In this document: piece after piece, positions 9,718-18,880 of the stretch | Layout of the letters: each line of letters begins with the position of its first letter | Numbering within the stretch: position 1 is the stretch's first letter | Assembly (NCBI GenBank): GCA_963734845.1 | Contig: CAVTIS010000015.1 | Span: forward strand, 1 to 64,000 | DNA: 64,000 bases | Origin: JAKAVN01 sp963734845 | GTDB lineage: Bacteria > Desulfobacterota > Binatia > Binatales > Binataceae | Reading direction: 5' to 3' | Translations under genes and position numbers: made by a program | Notes under the pieces: model-generated | Databases searched by the model: none | Seen by the model: only the letters and a program-made list of their open reading frames with translations | Told to the model about the DNA's origin: nothing

Positions 9718-11460
9718 TCAGCGGCCAATCAGGGCGAGCACCAACGGCGTAAGATCCATCTGCGAGAATGTCCCGCCGCGACTGACACGGTTTACGATGT
9801 CCTGCAGGACCGTGCCCGAGCCGCCGTCGAGCGCTAAAGCGAATGTTACGTTGCTATCCGAGAGGTCCGGGCTGCCATGCCATGAGTAATGATCCGTAGC
9901 AGCGACATAGTACCGGTCCTTGATCGGAATCAATGAGCTGGCCTTTGTGAGTATCACTATATCGCCCGCCCGTCCGCCATAGGGCCCGTCGCCGAGCCAT
10001 TTCATCCGCTCTTCCAGATCGGCCAGGTCGGGTCGGGGATGTCTCCGTAGGTAGCGCCGTATCGGAACTAGCCTTCTGCCGTCGAAAACCTTGAAGGCCT
10101 CTGCCTCCTCGTCCGCTTCGGCGGCCTCGCGCGCAAAGATCAGGTCAACAGTTCCCTTGCCTTGCGGAATCGGCAGCCCGGTCTGATTCTCCGAGTATAA
10201 TGAGCGAACCGCTGCCATCACGTCCGCGTGAAAGCGCGGCGGCCGGCGCCAGTCGCAGGTCTGCCCGGCCGCCTGGCAGGTCGAGCGATCGGCGAGATAG
10301 ACGTAGGCCATGAAACCCTGCGACGCGATCACCGCCTGGAAGTCCTGCTCGCTCTTGCTCAGATTGAGCTTCGGCTTGCGGACGCGAAACCCTGCGGCAT
10401 TGAGAATCGCAAACGGCGATCCCTTGTCACCCGGACCGAGCCGGTGCTGATCGTCGTCCATGGTCGGCGTGTGACCGTGGTCCGCGACAAAAATTACGTA
10501 GGTGTTGGATAGCGCGCCCATTTTACGGTACGCGTCGAGCACCTGGCCCACCGCCTTGTCGATGTAGTTCTCGAGGTAGCCAACTTGTGCGTGCAACGGA
10601 TCGGGCGAGGCGTGGGTGAACAGATCGATCCCGGGAAAATAAATCACCTGCAGCCGTGGCAATCCATGCTCGTCGATAGCCTGCAGCAGCTTGGTGGTCG
10701 AAGCCAGGTCGAGCGATTTACTGATGGCCTCCAGTGAGGTCTCTCCGCTGAGCTTGCCTTCGACCAGGCCGCCAACGATTCCGGCGAAAGTCGTGGGCGG
10801 CACCGTGGTGAACAGTGTCGAGCCCCGGTAGACCATCAACATCGAGACGTAGGAGCGGCGTTTAAGCTGCTCGTATAGCGTGGGCGCTTTGAGTTGCTTG
10901 CCGATCAAGTCGTCGTTGAGCATCGCAGAAAAGTCGGCCGTATCGTCGATCGTGATCGGCACTGGCGCGTAGAAGCGTTGATGCTGCCGGTCAAACCATT
11001 CATCGCCTGGCCAGCCGTTTTCTGCCGGCGGCTTGCCGGTGAAGGTCGCGGCCCAGTCGGCAACCGTGCTCGAGGGCAGTACGCTGAGCACGCCCGGCGC
11101 CGAGTATCCGTGCTCGAACACGCCGTTGCCTTGCTCCTTGCCGAGCAGCGCTGCTATATGCGGAGCCTTGCCCGATCGAATCGCTTCCATGAACTGCGGG
11201 TAGCCGGCGCCGTCCAGACAAAACACGATCACTCGCGTGCCCTGGTTCGGCGGAGCCTTCGCCGGGGTTACGACCGGCACACGAACCGGCTGCTCTCCGC
11301 CGGTAGAGACGGTTTTCGCCACGAACGCGCAGGCCTGGGCGACGCACAACGCCAGCACCAGGCCGGCCCTCACCAATAGTTGGCGTGAACGCTTGCGGCC
11401 ATGAAGACGTGAACGCTTGCGGCCATGAAGATCGGTCTGCGGCATCGCGTTATAAGACAT
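9718..11460 (-). CDS. Secreted alkaline phosphatase-superfamily phosphodiesterase
   Basis: This protein belongs to the type I phosphodiesterase/nucleotide pyrophosphatase branch of the alkaline phosphatase superfamily. It shows the first metal-binding strand VIVFCLDGAG, a nucleophile region PSSTVADWAATFTGKPP, and later metal ligands in VADHGHTPTMDD and DHYSWHG near the C-terminus. The ATG at 11460 gives a signal peptide with a very basic n-region, then VRAGLVLALCVAQACAFVA. The n-region contains a duplicated LHGRKRSR, caused by a 24-bp tandem repeat. The substrate is unknown. The gene lies upstream of glgX on the same strand but probably is not functionally linked. Confidence 0.85.
   Translation of the reverse strand: MSYNAMPQTDLHGRKRSRLHGRKRSRQLLVRAGLVLALCVAQACAFVAKTVSTGGEQPVRVPVVTPAKAPPNQGTRVIVFCLDGAGYPQFMEAIRSGKAPHIAALLGKEQGNGVFEHGYSAPGVLSVLPSSTVADWAATFTGKPPAENGWPGDEWFDRQHQRFYAPVPITIDDTADFSAMLNDDLIGKQLKAPTLYEQLKRRSYVSMLMVYRGSTLFTTVPPTTFAGIVGGLVEGKLSGETSLEAISKSLDLASTTKLLQAIDEHGLPRLQVIYFPGIDLFTHASPDPLHAQVGYLENYIDKAVGQVLDAYRKMGALSNTYVIFVADHGHTPTMDDDQHRLGPGDKGSPFAILNAAGFRVRKPKLNLSKSEQDFQAVIASQGFMAYVYLADRSTCQAAGQTCDWRRPPRFHADVMAAVRSLYSENQTGLPIPQGKGTVDLIFAREAAEADEEAEAFKVFDGRRLVPIRRYLRRHPRPDLADLEERMKWLGDGPYGGRAGDIVILTKASSLIPIKDRYYVAATDHYSWHGSPDLSDSNVTFALALDGGSGTVLQDIVNRVSRGGTFSQMDLTPLVLALIGR
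11385..11432. repeat. Tandem 24-bp duplication in a signal-peptide n-region
   Basis: Two adjacent copies (11385-11408 and 11409-11432) differ at one base. The unit length is a multiple of three, so it duplicates eight residues (LHGRKRSR) in the positively charged start of the exported phosphodiesterase without shifting the frame. Confidence 0.9.
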
Positions 11461-11696
11461 GTTGCCGGCCGTGCGATCAAGAATCGAGACGCGGGCGGCC
11501 GAAGATCCGGCGGATTGCACACGATCGCCGCTTAGCGGCCCTGCGGCGCGCCAGCCGACCGACTGCGCGACGCAAAAATTCGCGCGTCTGCTCTCGCGCA
11601 TCATCCAGGACCCTCTCGAGGCTGATCGCTCAAGCTTGACCGCCAGGACCAGGCGGCCTTGCCGCACCTAGAGTCGCGTGCGGAGCAGTCGCGCTA

Positions 11697-12419
11697 ATGC
11701 TACAGTGGCGCGCGATGAAGGGGGATCTTAAGTCTCGCGCCGGCGGGCAGGCCGGGGCGGGATCGACAGACCAGTTTCACAGCAGCCGCGTGCTTCATCG
11801 CGTCTCGCTGAAGCGCGCCGCCCTGACCTGCGGGGCGCTCGCGCTCGCGATCGGCACCAGCGGATGCTGGATGGCCGCGATGCAACTGGCGCCGGTGGCG
11901 ATCCAGGCGGTCGAGGCGATCGGCGGAGGCGTGGCCAATCTTGCCGTGGGTGGCCTGGCAGCCGCGCATCAATCGCATCAGGACAAGAACATGCCGCCGC
12001 CGGACAGCGAGGTCTGCGACGAGTTGTCGCAGGAGGTCCCGATGCTGGTCGAACTCAAGACCGACAAGTCCGGCACCACGCGCTATCGCGAGTTGAGTCT
12101 AGTCGGCTCCGACCTCGACCCGGAATGGGCGGCGATGCCGAACCAGGCTACGAAGGACGGCGGATGGAAGGTCGCGAGCAACTTCACCAAGATGAATTTT
12201 CAGCCTTCGATTCAGGGCGAGCTCACCGCCGATTCGATCTCTTTCGTGGCTTATGCGCCGGCCGACGCGCACGACGTGACCGAACAGGATCAGTTGAACG
12301 CCCTCGAGATTGGTTTCGGCGCCGCCAATGGGACTTTCACGTGGAACGAGCGCTCCTTCCGATACGCACTCGTGCATAAGCTGCCGTGCTTTCCCCCGCC
12401 CCCGGAGCCGAAGTCGTAA
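11697..12419 (+). CDS. Putative lipoprotein, hypothetical
   Basis: This is an exported protein of unknown function. A hydrophobic stretch ALTCGALALAIGTSGC ends in a lipobox-like site (TSGC), so lipidation at that Cys is likely. The first ATG (11697) and the one at 11715 leave a long n-region; a GTG at 11790 would give a more typical signal peptide. After the Cys, an Ala/Gly-rich segment is followed by a soluble domain (about residues 100-235) with no recognised family. It is divergent from the phosphodiesterase gene and convergent with the MaoC genes. Confidence 0.7.
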   Translation: MLQWRAMKGDLKSRAGGQAGAGSTDQFHSSRVLHRVSLKRAALTCGALALAIGTSGCWMAAMQLAPVAIQAVEAIGGGVANLAVGGLAAAHQSHQDKNMPPPDSEVCDELSQEVPMLVELKTDKSGTTRYRELSLVGSDLDPEWAAMPNQATKDGGWKVASNFTKMNFQPSIQGELTADSISFVAYAPADAHDVTEQDQLNALEIGFGAANGTFTWNERSFRYALVHKLPCFPPPPEPKS

Positions 12420-12429
12420 CTCCGCCTGA

Positions 12430-12858
12430 CTACCTGGCGAGCACTATCTCCGCGCTCGCCGGCTCGACCGCGATTCGCTCGCCCACGCGCACGCGCTGGG
12501 TCACCCGGACGACGTCGCAATCCGCCTCTGCAAGAATCGACGCGACCTCGCCCTCGCAGCGCACGGTCTCGCCCGCAAAGACCATCGCACGCAAGCGAAA
12601 GCTCATCCGCCGGATGAACGCACGCGGCCCGAGCCAATCGATCAGCGCTTCGGCGAGCAGCGCGCCAAACATCTGCCCATCCACGATAGGCCCCGGAATA
12701 TTGCGCGCGGCGGCGTACTCCGGCTCGTAGTGCAAACGATGCCAGTCCCAGGTGGCAGCGCCATACGCTACCAGCCGCATCTGGGTGAGCACGCGCTCCA
12801 GCGGCGGGATGGGCGCGCCGATTTCGAGCGCGATTGCGTCAGGCCTTCGCGGGCTCAT
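12430..12858 (-). CDS. MaoC-like hot-dog dehydratase subunit
   Basis: This is a single hot-dog domain of 142 residues. It keeps the (R)-hydratase dyad in the form WDWHRLHY (Asp, then His five residues on) followed by GPIVDGQMFGAL, which corresponds to the hydratase 'hGm' loop. It most likely hydrates or dehydrates an acyl-CoA or acyl-ACP. Its start overlaps the end of the upstream MaoC-N-type gene by four bases (ATGA), so the two are coupled and probably form one heterodimer, as in split two-domain hydratases. Confidence 0.85.
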   Translation of the reverse strand: MSPRRPDAIALEIGAPIPPLERVLTQMRLVAYGAATWDWHRLHYEPEYAAARNIPGPIVDGQMFGALLAEALIDWLGPRAFIRRMSFRLRAMVFAGETVRCEGEVASILAEADCDVVRVTQRVRVGERIAVEPASAEIVLAR

Positions 12859-13250
12859 CGCGCGGCCTCCAGCGGCTGGAAGACCAGCGTCTCGCGATTG
12901 CGCGCCAGCAGTTCGCCGCGCTGGTTGCTGTAGGTGGCGGCCGAGATCACGATCAGCATCGATCCCCCGCGCGAGGAGCGGTGCTCGGAAATATCCTCGA
13001 GCCGCCAGGTCACGTTGACGCGATCCTCCGGCAGCAGCGGACGAAAAAATTCGTAGTCGTGACCGCCGCGGATCATCCGGCAGCCTTCGATCGGCAGCTC
13101 CCAGGTGTGCCCGAGGTAGCCGTCGTGGTCGGGCGGCCGATGCGCGTACTGCGAGGTCTCACAGACGAAGGTCGGCGGCGCGATTATCGATTGATAGCCG
13201 GCCGCGCGCGCGAAGGCCTCGTCGACGTAGAGCGGATTGTCGTCGCCCAC
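12855..13250 (-). CDS. MaoC N-terminal-type hot-dog subunit, start uncertain
   Basis: This is a FAS1/MaoC-N-like hot-dog domain: VGDDNPLYVDEAFARAAGY replaces the catalytic His with Tyr, as expected for the non-catalytic half that pairs with the downstream subunit. The only usual start is the GTG at 13250, but clearly homologous sequence continues in frame upstream to about 13349 (IGREVSYAAPEEIGRASIRY). No ATG, GTG or TTG lies between there and the TGA at 13365-13367. Either a rare start (ATC at 13358 with GGAG nine bases upstream, or CTG at 13349/13346) is used, or there is a mutation or assembly error. Confidence 0.8.
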   Translation of the reverse strand: MGDDNPLYVDEAFARAAGYQSIIAPPTFVCETSQYAHRPPDHDGYLGHTWELPIEGCRMIRGGHDYEFFRPLLPEDRVNVTWRLEDISEHRSSRGGSMLIVISAATYSNQRGELLARNRETLVFQPLEAAR

Positions 13251-13364
13251 CGCCAGCGCGAAGTAGCGGATCGAGGCGCGCCCGATCTCTTCGGGCGCCG
13301 CGTAGCTGACCTCGCGCCCGATCCATCCCCGAAGCTCCTCTGTCAGCAGCGCATCGATTGGCCG

Positions 13365-14570
13365 TCACTCCGTTGAACTCGAGCCCATGGGAATTATCGC
13401 TAGCGAGTCGACTTCGATCAGATACTCCGGACGCAGCAGCCTCTCGCACACGCATCCGGTGGAGGCCGGAAATGGCGCACGCAGGATTCGCGATCGCACG
13501 CCGGCCACCTCGCGATAGCGCTCAAGCGCGGCGGGCGTGATGTACTCGACGGTTTTCGCCAGATGCTCGGGGCCGCCGCCCGCGGCCGCGACCACGCGCA
13601 GGATGTTCTCGTAAACATAGGCGGCCTGTGCGGCGACGTCGCCCGGATATATCGGCGTGGCGCTATTTTGATCGAGCGCCGTGTGCCCGGCGATAAAGAG
13701 CATATCTCCGGCGCGCACCGCCGGACTGTAGGTCAAGTCCGCGTAGCGCGCCCATCCGGGATTCACTGCCGCCGGCTGACGGCGCGACGCGATGAAGTCG
13801 ACCTGGATCAGCGCGTCGCGATGGGCCACGCGCTTCATTATTATTCCGGTCGCGGCGGGATAAACCGGTCCGAGGAATTCGCGGCGCACGCCGCCCGTGT
13901 GTCTGTAATTCGGCAACGCCTCTGGCGTCAGATAATCGACGGTCTTGACCACGCGATCCATCCCCAGACCAAGTCTGTCCAGCACGCTCGCGGCGCGTTT
14001 GTATATTGTGCGCGTCTGCGCGACCGGATCGCCCGGCGCTATCACCGCACCCGCGTCGTCGAGCGGCAGGATCGAAGAAAGATAAACCAACCCGTCGGCC
14101 ACTCGCGCCGGCGCCCACGCGGGGGGCCATCCGCGCTCTGCGCGCCACGGCGGCGGCGCTTGTGCGCGTTCCGCCTCTACTTCGATTTCGATAAGCGCCT
14201 GCGGACGCAACAGGCGATTCACCACCACCGTGCTGAATGCTGGCCGGTTGTCGCCGAACAACTCGCCGCGCACCGCCGCGGCCTCGGCGTAGCGCTCGAT
14301 TCCTTCCGGGGTGACGTACTCGACGACGCGGACGACGTCGGCCAGGCTCTGCTTGCCCGCTTCGAGGATCGCCGCGATCTTCGCCCACGCCGTGCGCGCC
14401 TGCTCGCGCATCCCGCCCCTGATCACCATCTCGCGCGCCCCGCTATCGTACTCGGAGGCCGAATGGCCCGAAAGCATCGTGCGCGCGCCGACGCTGAGGC
14501 CGAGCGAGAACGTGTAACGCGAGTAGTCGTACCAGGGAAAGTGACGCGGTTTCAGAGCTATGCGTGTCAT
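13365..14570 (-). CDS. Three-domain RidA (YjgF/YER057c/UK114) fusion
   Basis: RidA proteins hydrolyse reactive enamines/imines, or act in degradation pathways, as homotrimers of about 130-residue subunits with active sites between subunits. Here three RidA-like units lie in one chain at about residues 1-135, 136-265 and 266-395. Each repeats the pattern of a strand with YLSS/FIAG-type residues, a helix, then V(K/E)(T/Y)V(D/E)Y(L/I)TPE, and a C-terminal strand with IEIE/IQVD/IEVD. The substrate-binding Arg has counterparts in NRLL, KRVA and ERLL. It is upstream of the two MaoC genes on the same strand, with its stop inside their reading frame, suggesting one catabolic operon. Confidence 0.9.
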   Translation of the reverse strand: MTRIALKPRHFPWYDYSRYTFSLGLSVGARTMLSGHSASEYDSGAREMVIRGGMREQARTAWAKIAAILEAGKQSLADVVRVVEYVTPEGIERYAEAAAVRGELFGDNRPAFSTVVVNRLLRPQALIEIEVEAERAQAPPPWRAERGWPPAWAPARVADGLVYLSSILPLDDAGAVIAPGDPVAQTRTIYKRAASVLDRLGLGMDRVVKTVDYLTPEALPNYRHTGGVRREFLGPVYPAATGIIMKRVAHRDALIQVDFIASRRQPAAVNPGWARYADLTYSPAVRAGDMLFIAGHTALDQNSATPIYPGDVAAQAAYVYENILRVVAAAGGGPEHLAKTVEYITPAALERYREVAGVRSRILRAPFPASTGCVCERLLRPEYLIEVDSLAIIPMGSSSTE

Positions 14571-14592
14571 GCTTCCCTCGATGCAGCCTCTC

Positions 14593-17500
14593 CTAAAACG
14601 GCGGCGGCAGACCGAAGATTCTTCCGTTCGGACTCAGATGACAGTCGTCCGGCGTGCCGACCTTGGCTCCGGGGTTATCGGGCGTACCGTTGGTCGTGAA
14701 GCTGGAACTGCACATCGAGGCATCGTGCTTTGCCGTCAGCGTATAGGTCTGGCCGATCTGCAGCGGCGCGATATACTGGTTGGCCGACCGCTTCGCCAGG
14801 GAAACATTGTCGATAGTTATCACCGTGCCAGTCTGAATTCCGATTTGGTAATAAGCGTATTCAGACCCCGAGGACCATGGCGGTCCCGGGTCCGTATTGC
14901 TCCCCGCGGCGACCTGGCAAAACGGAGGCTTAGTCGCCACCGCGTGCGGATAAGTCTGATTGCCGGCTATCGTCACGCTCACCGGGTCTCCAGTGTTGAA
15001 AGGCGGCGCCGGGCTGGGAGCCGGACTCGGCACCACGTATGCCAGAGTATTCTGGTTCGCCGGGGGGTCCTGCGTATAGTCGTGGTTGTCGTTATTGGGC
15101 GGATAGGGTTTGCAGGTCGACGGTCCGGGAACGTATGACCCGTCAAGCATTCTGACCCGGTACGAAGTGCATCCTCCGGCTGGGCAGGTATAGTAAGTCT
15201 CCGGCGCCTTCGGACATTCGGGCGGCAGCGGCAGTTGCGCGTTCGCGCCGCAACTTCCGAGCGGCGACGGGCCTACCGCGTTCGGCGCCGTCTGCACCAT
15301 GTAGAAAAACAGCAGCCCCGCTTTCTTGTCATAGAAAAACTTGTCGGGCACCGGCAAGTGCGTATTTGGATCCAAAAGGTCGTCGACCTTGGTGATGCCG
15401 ACATCATCCAGCGCTTTCTTTGGACACATCCCGTCTGCGTTCGGTGTCTGTCCGTCCGGGCAGGCGCCGTCGACCACTGCGCCCTTGCTCGGGCAGGTGG
15501 TGGCGTTTGGCGGATGCTGGCTGTCGAGCTGATCGCACGGAAGCTTGTTCCAGTACTTTTTCAGCTCGGCGTCCTTGGGGCTGACGTTTCCCGCTCCGAA
15601 GGATTTATAACCGCGCACGATTGTGAAATCTTTCGGCGGATGGGTCCCGTCCTTGTTGCTATAGCAAATACCTACTCGAGTATAGAAAGGATTAGCCGGC
15701 GCGATCTTGGGCATGTTCAGATCGGCGAGGGTCAGATCGATTGTTGCTGGAATCCCCACGGTCGCGGGATCTCCGTTGCTCTTGCCCGAACTCGCTCCGA
15801 GCGTATAGCCATAACGGTTGAGAACTTTTGGCTCCCATACGCCCAGGAAGTTCCGGCCGTGCAGCGTCATATGCCAGTGTTTGGGCCTGTCCTGCGGGAA
15901 CAGCGAGTCGTAATCGGTGGAGTCCTTGGTGAAGGTTATATGTTGCCAATTCTTGTGACAGCTGCACAGGTCTGCCTGTTGCGATGTGGTGCAGGCGCCC
16001 GGCTGGCCCGGTTCCAGATTGCAGTCGCAGAGCGGCGTCTTGTTGGGAGCCGGCTCGCAGGTCTGCGGCGTCTCGGCTTCGAACTCCAACGTGCCCAGGC
16101 TTCCCGGCTCGATTAGCGACGTCGGCCGCTGCTCCGCCAGGTGGTCCTGCGCGCCCTCCGCCAGGCACTCATCCGCCGAGGTTTGCGTCAACTGCGCATC
16201 GCCGGGCTGGGCCCGCATCGCGGTCGCGTTGAACGGCAGATTGTTGAGCGAGATCGCGTTATCGACCTTCGTGGTGCTGCCATTGACGACCTCGAAGCCG
16301 GTCAAGGTGCCGTCCAGGTCGACGATCAGGGTGTTCTTGTCGCCGTCGTTGAACGGCCCCAGGTTGACCTTGTCGGTGTAAATCTGATGGCGCAGGTCGA
16401 CGTGGTCGAAGGTCAGTCCCTCGCTCGCCTGCGCGTTCGGATAGCTGCTCTGGTTGGACTGGAACCAGCCCAGCGCGGCGTCGCCCTCGTAAGCCCTTAT
16501 GTGATTGGTGAATTCGTTATTGTTGGTGAAATATTCCAGCGCCGCGCGGTCCTCGCCGGTCATGTACTTGCGCGGGTCGACGTTGAAGTTGACGAAGGTG
16601 TCGTTGAAGATCAGCGCCGGCCCGTCATAGATCATGAAGCCCGCGAAATTCCAGTTCGGCGTGGGATATCCCCGCGCCACCACGTCGTAGCCCGGATTCG
16701 GCAGCGCCGGCTTGCCGTTGTTGAAGGTTATCGGCGTGATGTCGATACAGCCGGTGATACGCCCGGTGTTCGGCAGCCCCAGCGCCTGGTCGGGATAAGG
16801 ACAGGGGCCGAAGCGGTCGACATTATTCTGGCTCAGCCCGACCACGATCGAATTTTCCAGCATTGCCCAGCTTCCCGGCGCGGCGCCGTCGAAGCCGCCG
16901 GCGCTCACCAGCGAAACGCTGTCGCGGTTGGTGGCCAGCCGCGCATTCCTGACCACGAACCAATCGGGTCGCAGCCACACGCCGCGGTCGCGATTGCGGG
17001 TCGCCGTGATCCCGTCGAAGAAGCTGAACAGTGGCGGGTCGTCAGCCGTCGCCGGCACGCTGTTGGACGCCGGCTTGTGCGGGAAAAGCTGATCGGACAA
17101 CACGCCGTCTTCGCCTTCTGCGTACAATCCCGAATAGCACCCGTGTGCGCGGTTGTTCTGGAATAGTCCTTCGGGCTGAAACTTGACGTCAACTTCCTTT
17201 TCCAGCGGATCGGACGGATTGGTCACGTTGATCTTGGGCGGGACATACCAATACGCGCGGCCCGTCCCCTGGCATCCGCCGATCGAGTTGTTGGTCATCA
17301 CGGTGGTCGGATTGACGATCCAGAAGCCGCTCGGCGGCTCGAAATAGATCTGGCCCGCCGGGCAATCCTTCCATCCAGGTTGACCGCCCACGCTGGTTTC
17401 GATCTCCTTGGGATCCAGCAGTTTCAGGGTGCCGTCGCCCTGCGCGATCGCGCATCCGCCGCGGGTCGGATTCTGTTGCTTGTCGGTGTCGGGGATGTTG

Positions 17501-18816
17501 AAGCCGTTGTAGTTATAGTCAGTCTGCTTGACCAGGTTGTCGCCTGTCCACCAGTAGTTATCGATCAGCCTTTTTCTCAACTCCGGCGTCGGCGCATTGA
17601 TATTGAAGCTGTTGCTCATCGCGCCCAGCCCGAGGTTGTGGTCGAGCGTGACCCCGGTTTCATTACCCCATTCTTCGTAAAAGATGTGGCCCACGACTCG
17701 GGCGCAGACGTTATTCTGCAATGTCACGTTGCTGGTCGAATGAACGACCATGCATTTGTTGAAGCTGTGATGGATGCTGTTGGCGTTGACCAGCGGCGTC
17801 GCATTGGTGAGCGGGCCGTCCCGGTGAAAATGAATCGGATAGCTGCCGAGCTGGTCCTTGCCGAACTTTTCGATCTCGACTCCCTGGATCCGCGTATTGG
17901 CTTCGTCGAAGCCGTTGTGGATCATGATGTCGCCGCCCCAGTGCCGGCTGTTCATATCCTCCGCCGGAATCGTTGCGGTCAGCTTGATGCTGCGAGTGAT
18001 GAGGCCGACTTCGGCGCGTTCATCGACGCCGTAATTGCACGCCGCGGTCGTCGCGCCGCCGGTGCAGGCGTTGGGCGCTGGGCCGCCGAAGCCGAAGTGG
18101 TAATACTTCAGCGGCTGCACCAGCTTGACCATGTTCGGCCCGGGAAACGAGTCGATCTGCACGAACTCGGTTTCGAAAGGATTGAAGCTGGTGGTCGCGA
18201 CGACTATCCAGTCGCCGATTTCCCAGCCCTTGGTGCTGACGTCATCCGCTAACTGGATTACCGTATCGCCGTTGGCGGCTGTTGGATTGCCGACGCCCGC
18301 GCCCGAACCATAGCGTCCCGGCGGCCCCGCCGCCGCGCCAAGGTAAGTCCAGCTTATCTGGTTCGACGGAACGCCCTTGAGTCCGTAGAGGCCGAGCGCG
18401 CCGCCCGACATTACCTCGATCCCCTTGCGGAATTCTCCACACTTCTGCGGCGACGGACAGGGACGCTCCCCGGTGAAAGTCATCGTGATCCGATTGCTGA
18501 GGCTCGAGGTTCCGACTGGAGTGGTCGAAGTCCCGATCTGCAGGCTTCCCCCGACGATTATCTCCTTGACCTTGATCGATCTCGTCTGGTCGGGGATGTC
18601 AAGCTGGCCCCCGCTCTGGATCGTGATCTTTCCGAAATCGCAGTCTTGCTGCAGGCATACGTGGGTAGTGATTTTGATGTCCGCGCGGCCGGTGGGACAC
18701 GTGAGCAACGGCGTGGTGCCGCAGACCTGTGCGGCGGCCCGTCCCGTCTGCGCCGCTATCGCGGCGAACACCGCCGCGAGTATGATAATCCATCGCTTGA
18801 TTCCCGCGCGTTTCAT
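14593..18816 (-). CDS. Large secreted G8-domain/beta-helix protein (CEMIP/TMEM2-like)
   Basis: This exported 1407-residue protein has a signal peptide (residues 1-29) and a G8 domain at about 45-165 (conserved GGSLQIGT, ITMTFTGER, SWTYL). A segment like CEMIP follows (GWEIGDWIVVATTSF, then TEFVQI at 197-221). Next comes a right-handed beta-helix region containing LGSYPIHFHRDG (323-334), SIHHSFNKCMVVHST and DHNLG. In animals this architecture occurs in the hyaluronan-degrading proteins CEMIP and TMEM2. The last 500 residues are Cys- and Pro-rich with CPSKGAVVDGACPDGQ-like repeats. A polysaccharide-binding or depolymerising role is inference. AGGAGG lies 13 bases before the ATG, and an intrinsic terminator sits just upstream of it. 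Confidence 0.85.
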   Translation of the reverse strand: MKRAGIKRWIIILAAVFAAIAAQTGRAAAQVCGTTPLLTCPTGRADIKITTHVCLQQDCDFGKITIQSGGQLDIPDQTRSIKVKEIIVGGSLQIGTSTTPVGTSSLSNRITMTFTGERPCPSPQKCGEFRKGIEVMSGGALGLYGLKGVPSNQISWTYLGAAAGPPGRYGSGAGVGNPTAANGDTVIQLADDVSTKGWEIGDWIVVATTSFNPFETEFVQIDSFPGPNMVKLVQPLKYYHFGFGGPAPNACTGGATTAACNYGVDERAEVGLITRSIKLTATIPAEDMNSRHWGGDIMIHNGFDEANTRIQGVEIEKFGKDQLGSYPIHFHRDGPLTNATPLVNANSIHHSFNKCMVVHSTSNVTLQNNVCARVVGHIFYEEWGNETGVTLDHNLGLGAMSNSFNINAPTPELRKRLIDNYWWTGDNLVKQTDYNYNGFNIPDTDKQQNPTRGGCAIAQGDGTLKLLDPKEIETSVGGQPGWKDCPAGQIYFEPPSGFWIVNPTTVMTNNSIGGCQGTGRAYWYVPPKINVTNPSDPLEKEVDVKFQPEGLFQNNRAHGCYSGLYAEGEDGVLSDQLFPHKPASNSVPATADDPPLFSFFDGITATRNRDRGVWLRPDWFVVRNARLATNRDSVSLVSAGGFDGAAPGSWAMLENSIVVGLSQNNVDRFGPCPYPDQALGLPNTGRITGCIDITPITFNNGKPALPNPGYDVVARGYPTPNWNFAGFMIYDGPALIFNDTFVNFNVDPRKYMTGEDRAALEYFTNNNEFTNHIRAYEGDAALGWFQSNQSSYPNAQASEGLTFDHVDLRHQIYTDKVNLGPFNDGDKNTLIVDLDGTLTGFEVVNGSTTKVDNAISLNNLPFNATAMRAQPGDAQLTQTSADECLAEGAQDHLAEQRPTSLIEPGSLGTLEFEAETPQTCEPAPNKTPLCDCNLEPGQPGACTTSQQADLCSCHKNWQHITFTKDSTDYDSLFPQDRPKHWHMTLHGRNFLGVWEPKVLNRYGYTLGASSGKSNGDPATVGIPATIDLTLADLNMPKIAPANPFYTRVGICYSNKDGTHPPKDFTIVRGYKSFGAGNVSPKDAELKKYWNKLPCDQLDSQHPPNATTCPSKGAVVDGACPDGQTPNADGMCPKKALDDVGITKVDDLLDPNTHLPVPDKFFYDKKAGLLFFYMVQTAPNAVGPSPLGSCGANAQLPLPPECPKAPETYYTCPAGGCTSYRVRMLDGSYVPGPSTCKPYPPNNDNHDYTQDPPANQNTLAYVVPSPAPSPAPPFNTGDPVSVTIAGNQTYPHAVATKPPFCQVAAGSNTDPGPPWSSGSEYAYYQIGIQTGTVITIDNVSLAKRSANQYIAPLQIGQTYTLTAKHDASMCSSSFTTNGTPDNPGAKVGTPDDCHLSPNGRIFGLPPPF

Positions 18817-18843
18817 TTGATCTGAGTGGCCTCCTGCGAAGTG

Positions 18844-18880
18844 AAAAAAAAGCCGTTCTGCGGACTATGCTCAAAACGGC
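18844..18880 (-). terminator. Intrinsic terminator in the leader of the G8 gene (candidate attenuator)
   Basis: On the minus strand GCCGTTTTG pairs with CAGAACGGC (nine base pairs, one G-U) around an 11-base loop, followed by eight T residues. It ends only 27 bases before the ATG of the G8-domain gene and just before its AGGAGG site. No promoter fits between, so it would act on the gene's own transcript. Confidence 0.7.

Noticed and set aside
14593..18816. Several long plus-strand frames opposite the G8 protein gene
   Set aside because: They arise from G+C bias; the minus-strand product carries clear domains throughout.
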